From Robiginitomaculum sp. (GTDB lineage Bacteria > Pseudomonadota > Alphaproteobacteria > Caulobacterales > Maricaulaceae): a DNA stretch of 64,000 nt. Below, piece by piece: positions 46,325 to 54,106 of this stretch. The notes below the pieces were generated by a model. It searched no databases. It saw only the letters and a list, made by a program, of their open reading frames with translations, and was not told the origin of the DNA. The stretch covers positions 62,001 to 126,000 of the forward strand of contig JAJFFO010000017.1 of assembly GCA_021776615.1 (NCBI GenBank). Reading direction: 5' to 3'. Position 1 is the first letter of the stretch. Each line of letters begins with the position of its first letter. Position numbers and translations under genes: made by a program.

Positions 46325-46962
46325 AGGCTTTCCCCGGCACGCGCTTTGACAACTTCCCAAATTCGCGCCGACACCTCATCGGGCGAACCAAATGCCGAGA
46401 CCACAGCGCACCGTTGCGGCTCCGCTTTGGCGATATCGAGATACGCGGCGCGCGCGCGCTCATAAAAGGCGTCATCACGCAGTTCAAACTGGTTGAGCGC
46501 TTGCGCGCGCGAATGCACCCGGCGCATGCCGCTGTCCGGTTCAATATCCATAATGAAGGTGATGTCGGGGTTAAAGTCGCCCAGCACCAAATGGTGCAAT
46601 TGACGGATCTCCTCCATGGGCACGCCGCCCGCCATGCCTTGATAAACAGCGGTCGAATCGGCGAAGCGATCGCTTAACACCCACGCGCCGCGCGCCAAAG
46701 CCGGTTGTATGATTGTGCGCACCAGCGTTGAACGCGCCGTGTACATAAGCAGCATTTCTTCTTTAGGTGACCACCGCCCCGGCTCGCCGCCCAATACTAA
46801 ATCACGTAAACTTTCCGCATCCGGCGTACCGCCGGGTTCGCGCACGGTAATGACCTCGTGGCCTAGGGTGCGCAAATGCTGGGCCAGCAATTGAATTTGC
46901 GTGGTCTTGCCTGCCCCCTCGCCGCCTTCAAAGCTGAAAAACTTGCCCTTTAGTGCACTCAT
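46321..46962 (-). CDS. tmk: thymidylate kinase
   Basis: Phosphorylates dTMP to dTDP. Motifs: P-loop FEGGEGAGKTTQ, the DR(Y/F) motif WVLSDRFADSTAVYQG, and LID-region arginines (SGMRRVHSRAQ). The 213 residues are standard. It overlaps dacC by four bases upstream and holB downstream, making a coupled dacC-tmk-holB string. Confidence 0.97.
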   Translation of the reverse strand: MSALKGKFFSFEGGEGAGKTTQIQLLAQHLRTLGHEVITVREPGGTPDAESLRDLVLGGEPGRWSPKEEMLLMYTARSTLVRTIIQPALARGAWVLSDRFADSTAVYQGMAGGVPMEEIRQLHHLVLGDFNPDITFIMDIEPDSGMRRVHSRAQALNQFELRDDAFYERARAAYLDIAKAEPQRCAVVSAFGSPDEVSARIWEVVKARAGESL

Positions 46963-48155
46963 TCGCCGCCAGAGCCTTCTCCCGTGGCTTCCCCAGTTCC
47001 CTGAATAAGGCCAACCAGCCCGGCCATAGCCCGGCCAAAAAAGCCTTTGCGTTTTACCGATTGTGCGGCTTGCAAAGGATAAGAGGCGATGGTTTTGCCG
47101 TCCTGTTTGACCACCAATTCACCAATAATGTCGCCGGCCTCGATCGGTGCCGCCACCGGGCCGTCATAAACCAAAGCGGTGGACATGCCGCGCCGGTTAG
47201 GCCGGTAAATCGCGCTCTTGATATCATCCGGCGCCAATAGAGAAACCGTCGCGGCCAGCCCCAAACTGACTTTTGCCTCGCCAACCGTTTCGCCTTTGGC
47301 AAACAGCGTCTGGATTTCAAATTCACCAAAAGCGGCACGGATTAACCGCTCGCCTTCGCTGGCCCGGCCACGGTTAGAAGTCATGCCCGAAAACACCACA
47401 ATGCGCCGTTGCCCGTCGCGCAGTGCCGATCCGGCAAGACCATAACCGGATTCGTTAGTGTGCCCGGTCTTTAACCCATCAGCCCCCTCAACAATGCCCA
47501 GCAATGGATTGCGGTTATAGCGATTGGACGGCGCGGCCTTGCACCAATCATATTCTGTTTCGGCAAAATAGGCGTATTCCTTGGGAAAATCGCGAATGAT
47601 GAGGCGCGTGAGCTTGGCCAAATCATGCACGCTGACTTCATGGCCAGGGTCCGGCCAGCCGGTTGAATTATGAAATTCGACACTGGACAGGCCCAATTCG
47701 TGGGCCCGCTCGGTCATTTGCCGTGAAAAGGCGGCCTCGCTACCGGCAATATTCTCGGCCAGCGTTATCGCCGCATCATTGCCGGACAATACGATAACGC
47801 CGCGAATCAGGTCTTCAACGCGTACTCTTTCTTTGGGCCGCAGACACATGGTCGAGGAACCGGAACTAAAGCCGCCACGTTTCCACGCATCCGCAGAAAC
47901 CGTGAATTCATCATCGAGGGTCAGCGCACCCGACCCCAGCCGTTCGAACACCAAATAAAGAGTCATGATTTTGGTCATCGACGCCGGGGGAATAGGCGTA
48001 TCGGCGTCTTTGCCAAACAGCATCAGGCCGGTTTCATAATCCAAAATCACCGCATGGCTGGCGGGGGTTTCAAAATCGGCGGCCTGCGCCGTTGGGGCTA
48101 AGAGCGCCATAATGGCGGTGCCAATTAACAAAAAGCGGTTGGAAAAAGCGCGCAT
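46959..48155 (-). CDS. dacC: D-alanyl-D-alanine carboxypeptidase (penicillin-binding protein 5/6 family)
   Basis: Trims the terminal D-Ala from peptidoglycan pentapeptides. Signal peptide 1-25 (ends AQA); catalytic triad motifs S59-M-T-K62, S124-G-N126 and K229-T-G231; then the PBP5 C-terminal beta-domain and an amphipathic anchor-like tail (FGRAMAGLVGLIQG). The ATG at 48155 gives a normal signal peptide; the frame is open to 48359 but that extension is implausible and overlaps cfa. First gene of the tmk-holB operon. PBP5/6-type, symbol choice between dacA and dacC is arbitrary. Confidence 0.93.
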   Translation of the reverse strand: MRAFSNRFLLIGTAIMALLAPTAQAADFETPASHAVILDYETGLMLFGKDADTPIPPASMTKIMTLYLVFERLGSGALTLDDEFTVSADAWKRGGFSSGSSTMCLRPKERVRVEDLIRGVIVLSGNDAAITLAENIAGSEAAFSRQMTERAHELGLSSVEFHNSTGWPDPGHEVSVHDLAKLTRLIIRDFPKEYAYFAETEYDWCKAAPSNRYNRNPLLGIVEGADGLKTGHTNESGYGLAGSALRDGQRRIVVFSGMTSNRGRASEGERLIRAAFGEFEIQTLFAKGETVGEAKVSLGLAATVSLLAPDDIKSAIYRPNRRGMSTALVYDGPVAAPIEAGDIIGELVVKQDGKTIASYPLQAAQSVKRKGFFGRAMAGLVGLIQGTGEATGEGSGGE

Positions 48156-48295
48156 AAGTAATCTTTCGTTTTGCAATATGTATCCCCCCATTGCACGATT
48201 CAAAAGCGGCGGCAAAGTGGCAGAAAAGAAAAACTCTGTCCCGAGCCGCAGCCCTTTCGCCGTGAGAGGCAATCGTCTACAATGATTATTGCACA

Positions 48296-49540
48296 ATGAT
48301 AGGTGAAGAGGTGGCACAAATACAGGGCGTACCGTCCTCGGTGCAGGATATTCGCGCACTTAAAAACACGCCGTGGGCGTTTAAGCGCCTCGCCGAACGG
48401 TTAATCAATATATCTGTGGGGCGATTAAAATTCCTTTTGCCCGGCGGTCAGTCCCTTGTGTTTGCCGGCGAGGAAGACGGTCCCGACGCGCAATTGGAAA
48501 TTTTGAACTATGCCGTGGTCGGGCGGATCATTCGCACTGGCGATGTAGGTCTTGCCGAAGGATTTATGGCGGGCGAGTGGAATACGCCGGATTTGGCAGC
48601 CTTACTGACCACCATTTCTGCCAATCTTGACCGCATGCATGGCCTGGCCCGCGGTCGCAGCAGGCTGGCGAATTTGTTTCATACCATTTTGCATAGTTTT
48701 AACGCCAATACCCGGGCCGGATCGAAACGCAACATTCACAAGCATTATGATTTGGGCAATGCGTTTTATGCGCAATGGCTGGACCCTTCCATGACCTATT
48801 CATCAGCCCGTTTTGACGATCAGGCCTTGTCGCTGGAGGATGCACAGCGCCGAAAATATCAAACCATGGCCAAAAGTCTGGATTTGCAGCCGGACGACCA
48901 TGTGTTGGAAATTGGCTGCGGCTGGGGCGGGTTTGCCGAATATGCCGCCCGTGAAATTGGCGCACGTGTGACCGGCATCACCATTTCGCGCGAACAATAT
49001 GATTATGCGGTGCAGAGGATGCAGCGTCTGCAATTATCCGACAAGGTTGATTTGCGCTTTGTCGATTATCGCGATGTCGAGGGGCAATATGACAAAGTCG
49101 CCTCGATCGAAATGTTTGAGGCGGTCGGGCAGGAGTTTTGGCCGGAATATTTCAACAAAATTTCCAAGGTTCTCAAACCCGGCGGCAAAGCCGCTTTGCA
49201 AATCATCACCATTCGCGATGATTTATTCAGTCATTATAGCGGCGGTGTGGACTTTATTCAGCGCTATATTTTTCCGGGCGGGGTTTTGCCCTCCTTGCGC
49301 CACTTAAGAGAAGAAATTGAGCAAGCCGGGATGCGACTGGAGCAAAACCAGATGTTCGGGCTGGATTATGCGGCAACCTTGTCAAAATGGATGCAAAATT
49401 TCAACGGCGCATGGCAAGACATCAAACCATTGGGCTTTGACGAACGCTTTCACCGCCTATGGCAGTTTTATCTGGCCTATTGCGAGGCCGGTTTTCGCAC
49501 TGGGCGCACCGATGTCGGCCAATTTGTGTTGCACAAATAG
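48296..49540 (+). CDS. cfa: cyclopropane-fatty-acyl-phospholipid synthase
   Basis: Adds a methylene group from SAM to unsaturated acyl chains of membrane phospholipids. The SAM motif is LEIGCGWGGFAEYAA; IHKHYDLGNAFYAQWLD, MTYSSARF, VASIEMFEAVGQEFWPEYF and IQRYIFPGG are highly conserved in the family. The 414-residue protein also has the N-terminal lipid-binding domain. Start is ATG 48296 or GTG 48311 (AGGTGA lies before the latter). Divergent from dacC; the gap of about 140 bases holds both promoters. Confidence 0.93.
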   Translation: MIGEEVAQIQGVPSSVQDIRALKNTPWAFKRLAERLINISVGRLKFLLPGGQSLVFAGEEDGPDAQLEILNYAVVGRIIRTGDVGLAEGFMAGEWNTPDLAALLTTISANLDRMHGLARGRSRLANLFHTILHSFNANTRAGSKRNIHKHYDLGNAFYAQWLDPSMTYSSARFDDQALSLEDAQRRKYQTMAKSLDLQPDDHVLEIGCGWGGFAEYAAREIGARVTGITISREQYDYAVQRMQRLQLSDKVDLRFVDYRDVEGQYDKVASIEMFEAVGQEFWPEYFNKISKVLKPGGKAALQIITIRDDLFSHYSGGVDFIQRYIFPGGVLPSLRHLREEIEQAGMRLEQNQMFGLDYAATLSKWMQNFNGAWQDIKPLGFDERFHRLWQFYLAYCEAGFRTGRTDVGQFVLHK

Positions 49541-49646
49541 CCGGCGGCCTCTGAAGCCATATTTTTGCAGCCTTTTCGCCGCACAGTCTTGCCAGCATAG
49601 CGAAGACCGCTAATTTACGCGCTATCTCTCTTTGCCGGAGCTTTGC

Positions 49647-50648
49647 ATGGCCTATCACCGTACCGTCCTTGACCTTATTGGCCACACGCCAATGTTGCGC
49701 TTACGCCGTGCCTCGGCTGAAACCGGGTGTGAAATCTTAGGAAAATGCGAATTTATGAATCCCGGCCAGTCGGTGAAAGACCGCGCCGCTTTGGGTATAA
49801 TTCACGCTGCGCAACGCGATGGCACCTTGCGACCGGGCGGCACCATCGTTGAGGGCACCGCAGGCAATACCGGCATTGGGCTGGCCATGGTTGGCCGCGC
49901 CCTTGGCCACCGGGTGGTCATTGTCATGCCGCGCACGCAAACCCAGGAAAAGAAGGACGCGATTCGCCTGTTTGGCGGCGAATTGCACGAGGTCGACGCC
50001 CTGCCCTATTCCAACCCCGGCAATTACATCCATTTTTCCCAAAAACTGGCGCAGGACCTGGCTAAAACCGAACCCAATGGGGTTTTGTGGGCCAATCAAT
50101 TTGACAATACCGCCAACCGCCACGCCCATTCGATCAGCACCGGGCCGGAAATTTGGGACCAGACCGAAGGCAAGGTCGATGGGTTTATCTGCGCGGTCGG
50201 GTCCGGCGGCACGTTGGGCGGCGTCTCCATGGCCCTCAAGCAACGTAATAAAGCCATCAAAATCGGGCTGGCCGACCCGGCCGGTTCCAAGCTGTTTTCC
50301 TGGTACAAAACCGGCGCGCTGGAAACGACCGGCAATTCCATCACCGAAGGCATTGGCCAAGGCCGGGTCACCGCCAACCTTGAAGGCGTTGAGGTCGACC
50401 ATGCCTTTCGCATTGAAGATGCCGACGCCTTGCGCATTATATTTGATTTGGTGGAAAATGAGGGCCTTTGCCTTGGCGGCTCGTCGGGCATAAATATCGC
50501 CGGCGCGATGGCCTTGGCCCGCGAACTTGGCCCCGGCCACACGATTGTCACCTTGCTCTGTGATTATGGCAATCGGTACCAATCGAAAATCTATAATCCG
50601 GAATTTTTGCGTGAAAAAGGCCTGCCAACGCCCGGCTGGATGTCATGA
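49647..50648 (+). CDS. cysK: cysteine synthase A-type PLP enzyme
   Basis: Makes cysteine from O-acetylserine and sulphide. GHTPMLRL, the PLP lysine in NPGQSVKDRAA, EGTAGNTGIGLA (substrate loop; canonical is TSGNTGI), PLP phosphate loop GSGGTLGG and LGGSSGINIAGA are visible. The TAGNTG loop and length (333) also fit the broader O-acetylserine/cystathionine beta-synthase group, so the natural substrate could be homologous. ATG 49647 has GGAG before it. It overlaps metC by four bases, tying it to sulphur amino-acid metabolism. Confidence 0.88.
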   Translation: MAYHRTVLDLIGHTPMLRLRRASAETGCEILGKCEFMNPGQSVKDRAALGIIHAAQRDGTLRPGGTIVEGTAGNTGIGLAMVGRALGHRVVIVMPRTQTQEKKDAIRLFGGELHEVDALPYSNPGNYIHFSQKLAQDLAKTEPNGVLWANQFDNTANRHAHSISTGPEIWDQTEGKVDGFICAVGSGGTLGGVSMALKQRNKAIKIGLADPAGSKLFSWYKTGALETTGNSITEGIGQGRVTANLEGVEVDHAFRIEDADALRIIFDLVENEGLCLGGSSGINIAGAMALARELGPGHTIVTLLCDYGNRYQSKIYNPEFLREKGLPTPGWMS

Positions 50649-51838
50649 AGAAAACCGACAAACCCTTGGGCGCGCACACCCGCTTGCTTCAATCCGGCCG
50701 GACGAATTTTGGCACGTCCAGCGATTTGGTCAATCCGCCGATTGAGCGCGCCTCGACGATTTTGTTTGAACGCGCCGAAGACCTGTATAGCGGCAAAACC
50801 CGCCGCCATTATGGCCGCATTGGCACCGCGTCGCAGGAAGCATTGCGCGCCGCCATTGCCGATTTGGAAGGCGCAGCAGATGTGGTGCTGACCCCCTCGG
50901 GACTGGCCGCCTGCACCATGGCTTTACTGGCGGTTTGCACAACCAGTGGACGCAGCAAAAACCCTGCCCATGTGCTGATTGCCGACTGTGTTTATGGCCC
51001 CACCCGCGCATTTTGCAATGACATTCTTGGCAAGCAAAACGGCTTGGAAATTGAGTATTTTGACCCACGCATTGGCGCGCAAATTGCCGACAAAGTGCGC
51101 CCCGAAACCTGCGCCATATTTTTAGAATCCCCCGGTTCGCTAACGTTTGAAATTAGCGACCTTCCGGTCATCGCCAAAGTCGCGCAGGCGCACAATATCC
51201 CGACATTGATTGACAATACCTGGGGCGCAGGCTGGTTTCTCAAACCCTTGGCGCTGGGCATTGATTATTCCATCGAAGCGGCGACCAAATACCATACCGG
51301 CCATTCGGACGTGATCATGGGCGCGATCGCCGCGCGCGACGCCAAATCTGCCGCCCGCATAAACAACTATAACCGCCTGACTGGCATGACCGTGTCGCCA
51401 GACGATGCTTATCTGGTACTGCGCGGCATGCGCACCATGGGCGTGCGGCTGGACCGGCAACAGCAAAGCGCGCTAAAAATCGCCAAATGGCTAAGTGCCC
51501 GCGATGAAGTGGTACAGGTCCTGCACCCGGCTTTGCCCGAACACCCGGACCACGCCATCTGGAAACGCGATTTTGACGGTGCAGCCGGATTATTTGGCGT
51601 TATTTTCAAGCCAACCAGCCCGCAAAAAATCAATGCCTTTTTGGACAATTTGGCGCTATTCGGCCTTGGTTTTTCATGGGGCGGCTATGAGAGCTTGGCC
51701 ATACCATGCGACCCACAAATCACCCGCACCGCCAAACCATGGGACGCGCCAGGCCCGCTAGTGCGCTTTAATATCGGCCTTGAAGACGTTGACGATTTGA
51801 TTGGCGATATTGAACAGGCTTTGGCGGTATTGGCTTAA
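50645..51838 (+). CDS. metC: cystathionine beta-lyase
   Basis: PLP enzyme of the Cys/Met metabolism family, 397 residues. HTRLLQSGRTNFGTSSDLVNPPIERASTI-type start (VNPPIERAST), YGRIGTASQEALRAAIADLE, PSGLAACTMALLAV, LIDNTWGAGWFLKPL and the PLP lysine in SIEAATKYHTGHSDV (K in TKY) match MetC. It splits cystathionine to homocysteine, feeding methionine. Gamma-lyase/synthase paralogues are alternatives, but the FGLGFSWGGYESL C-terminus is typical of beta-lyases. Coupled to cysK by ATGA. Confidence 0.9.
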   Translation: MKKTDKPLGAHTRLLQSGRTNFGTSSDLVNPPIERASTILFERAEDLYSGKTRRHYGRIGTASQEALRAAIADLEGAADVVLTPSGLAACTMALLAVCTTSGRSKNPAHVLIADCVYGPTRAFCNDILGKQNGLEIEYFDPRIGAQIADKVRPETCAIFLESPGSLTFEISDLPVIAKVAQAHNIPTLIDNTWGAGWFLKPLALGIDYSIEAATKYHTGHSDVIMGAIAARDAKSAARINNYNRLTGMTVSPDDAYLVLRGMRTMGVRLDRQQQSALKIAKWLSARDEVVQVLHPALPEHPDHAIWKRDFDGAAGLFGVIFKPTSPQKINAFLDNLALFGLGFSWGGYESLAIPCDPQITRTAKPWDAPGPLVRFNIGLEDVDDLIGDIEQALAVLA

Positions 51839-51953
51839 GAACCAACGCGCCGGCGGTTAATGCCTGACCCAACGTCAAAACCGTCCACTTAATCGCCCGC
51901 GTCGCCTCGCCAATCAGTGTGGCAATAAGTGCGCTATTGGGGCCCGGCATCAT
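51838..51953 (-). pseudogene. fragment of a LysE/RhtB-type transporter (5' remnant)
   Basis: A short stretch translating to MPGPNSALIATLIGEATRA and then a Leu/Ala-rich continuation. The PGPN start and following hydrophobic helix match the conserved first helix of LysE/RhtB exporters, but the usual preceding residues are missing and the frame runs into the metC 3' end after about 40 codons. It looks like the remnant of a gene lost by deletion. Evidence is one motif only. Confidence 0.35.
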
Positions 51954-52025
51954 ATTTCGGTATTCACCGAAGCATAATCGCGTATCTATAGCCTAATATG
52001 CCAGCGAAAGCCCAAAGGAGACACC

Positions 52026-52772
52026 ATGCAGCTTGACCAAAACACCCACCAAACCATGCAAGCCTATGTGCGCCGCCACTTTATCGGCAAAGATCAATTG
52101 GCACGGCTTTGCGGCATTGAGGGGCACGCATTGGACAGTCTGATAACGGCGGGTTGTGCGCCGGGCGTTATTTACAGCCATTATGAGGGCCATGATTGGT
52201 GGAGTGCGCTGGCCGCCGCCACGGATAAGGCACCAGCAAAGCCGCCAAAAAACGGGTGTGATTGGTATTCCCCCGGCGCAAGGTGGTGGATAAGGCGCGC
52301 GCTATTGACCATGAAAACTGGCGGTGATGCTGCGCAAGCGGCACAGGAAAATGAACGCCATTTTATCGCGCAATTCGCGACATTGGTTAGCGCTTCGCCA
52401 CACGGACACCTCCTGTTTGATCAAAGCGAGAGTGCGAACACACCAAGGATTGAGCGCATAAATGAGACGGCAAAGAGCCAATGGGCGGACTGGATTAGCG
52501 GCGCATTTGGCGTGTGCCTTGCCCACTTTTCCGCGCAAACCTGTTTTGACAAGGAGGTGTTGGCAATACGGATAAAAAACATGCTGGCTAATGGGACCGG
52601 AACCGAGAATGTAGCGTGGGAAAGTGAAGTGTTCGACCTGATCGAGAGACTAGCGCCATTATTATTGCCGTTTTCGCCATGGGAACGCCCGACCGGCACG
52701 CCCGGCCTTACCATTGACCGGGCCTTGAGCCAGTTCGGCCTCGGTGAGGAATGCGTTCACGCCCTGATATAG
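52026..52772 (+). CDS. DUF6058-like protein of unknown function
   Basis: A 248-residue cytosolic protein with AAAGGAG before the ATG. IGKDQLARLCGIEGHALDSLITAGCAPGVIYS near the N-terminus looks like a helical, MerR-like recognition region, then HYEGHDWWSALAA, DWYSPGARWWIRRALL and the C-terminal GTENVAWESEVFDLIERLAPLLLPFSPWERPTGTPGL are the parts I associate with DUF6058. That family has no established function, though it is sometimes labelled a natural-product biosynthesis protein. It stands alone here, with a LysE remnant upstream. Confidence 0.6.
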   Translation: MQLDQNTHQTMQAYVRRHFIGKDQLARLCGIEGHALDSLITAGCAPGVIYSHYEGHDWWSALAAATDKAPAKPPKNGCDWYSPGARWWIRRALLTMKTGGDAAQAAQENERHFIAQFATLVSASPHGHLLFDQSESANTPRIERINETAKSQWADWISGAFGVCLAHFSAQTCFDKEVLAIRIKNMLANGTGTENVAWESEVFDLIERLAPLLLPFSPWERPTGTPGLTIDRALSQFGLGEECVHALI

Positions 52773-52905
52773 CGAAGCTTGCCGTCGCGATAGGGCAAAT
52801 AAAAACCAGGAGTCTTGCCGCGAGACGACGCTAAAGCACCCACCATCCGCCTAACCGCCATTAGTGACAATGACACACATTGTTTCCCGGCGGATGAATC
52901 AAAAA
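52773..52905. other. gap with degenerate repeat-like sequence
   Basis: Contains GTCGCGATAGGGCAAATAAA and GTCTTGCCGCGAGACGACGC, short echoes of the extragenic repeat (CGCGAGACAAA). No gene. Confidence 0.35.
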
Positions 52906-52982
52906 TGGCGATCCCGGCAGGAATCGAACCTGCAACCTGCCGCTTAGAAGGCGGCTGCTCTATCCAGTTGAGCTACGGGACC
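52906..52982 (-). tRNA. tRNA-Arg (anticodon UCU)
   Basis: Minus strand GGTCCCGTAGCTCAACTGGATAGAGCAGC...; acceptor stem GGTCCCG/CGGGATC, anticodon stem GCCGC/GCGGC with loop CTTCTAA (anticodon TCT), T-arm GCAGGTTCGATTCCTGC and encoded CCA. Confidence 0.97.
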
Positions 52983-53009
52983 GTTTAGGGGGTGTAAGGC
53001 TGGTCCTTG

Positions 53010-53315
53010 TTAATGGGTCCAGCTTTGTCTTCGGTCAGCGCTAAAATTATCCGCATAGCTTTTGGAGCGGCGTTTGCGCGGGGCGCTGATAATGACTTCA
53101 TAGATCAAGCCATGATCTTTGGCGAAACGCTCGGCATTCTCGCGGGTTTTGAATGACAGCGTCACCTGACCGCTCATATCGCTGGTCCCGGTCCACCCCA
53201 TAAGCGGGTCGGGATAGCGCGGCGCCGATGGTTCGAACTTCAATACCCAGTCTTTGGTGCGGCCACGGCCAGATTGCATGGCATTCTTGGCGGGTTGATA
53301 GATCAAAGCTGTCAT
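53010..53315 (-). CDS. ETC complex I subunit, NDUFS4 type
   Basis: A 101-residue accessory subunit of NADH:ubiquinone oxidoreductase, homologous to mitochondrial NDUFS4 (18/19 kDa, PF04800). IYQPAKNAMQSGRGRTKDWVL, PLMGWTGTSDMSGQVTLSF and FKTRENAERFAKDHGLIYEV are highly conserved with the eukaryotic protein, as usual in alphaproteobacteria. It acts on the matrix/cytosolic arm. Placed between tRNA-Arg and tRNA-Pro and outside the nuo operon, as is common. Confidence 0.93.
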   Translation of the reverse strand: MTALIYQPAKNAMQSGRGRTKDWVLKFEPSAPRYPDPLMGWTGTSDMSGQVTLSFKTRENAERFAKDHGLIYEVIISAPRKRRSKSYADNFSADRRQSWTH

Positions 53316-53529
53316 TGCCAGTTTCCGTCTCTTATCTCAAACAACACTAACGCCACCTTGATAGCCAATCCATAGAAAATCAATGGCCACAATCCGGTAT
53401 AACGTCAGTATATCCACGAATTCAGCGGAGGCAAACCAGCAATGTGTTCAAAAATTTGGCTTATGTTTTTTGGAGATGAGTGACCAAATGTGGTTGCTGC
53501 AGGCAGGCCATCAGAATGGCCGGGTAAAG

Positions 53530-53606
<77 letters not shown>

Positions 53607-54106
53607 ACACCTTACAAATAAAGGTTTATCCAACCCTTATTCACATGAAGAGCGCCGCGTTTAGCGCATTAAAACGCGGCGCGCAACACAAACACACACA
53701 TTGCCGCACCAAATCACCGACACCACAGTTTTTAAGTTACTTTTCTCGCCCTAGCCCAAGGAGTTGGACGTAGGTTTGATAGCCCACTTGAGTGCATACG
53801 CTAATGAAAAGTCTTCGGCGAACACGACCACCGCGGCGTCTCATTTTTCGCCATACCTGCGAATTACACGCCCTAAAAAAGAAAATAGTGGCACATTTTG
53901 ACCATCCAAAGAGAATATTCAGTGTGATCAAATTGGTACATTCTTTCAAAAATACACGTATTTAGCGTATTTAGCGCAATTTTTTAGCCAAAAATCCATA
54001 TTTGCGCAATTATCCTTATTGCCACGGTGCGGCTAATGTTTAAAAATCGTTAACCATAAAGTTTTTGGACGTAAATCTTAAAAACCATAAAGCCGAGGAG
54101 ATACTA
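53607..54106. other. 500-base intergenic region upstream of the TonB receptor
   Basis: No gene is supported; the short open frames lack ribosome-binding sites and coding character. The right part is AT-rich and contains the CtrA-like box and a GAGGAG ribosome-binding site (54095-54100) of the receptor gene. Confidence 0.45.
54040..54057 (+). promoter_or_regulatory. CtrA-like site
   Basis: TTAA-AAATCG-TTAACCAT. Caulobacterales CtrA binds TTAA-N7-TTAA, often with TTAACCAT as the second half; spacing here is six. Position 50 bases before the receptor start fits a promoter site. Identification is from consensus only. Confidence 0.35.

Noticed and set aside
53737-53949. Minus-strand frame in the region upstream of the TonB receptor
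   Set aside because: No start signals, Arg/Cys-rich out-of-frame appearance and no family resemblance.
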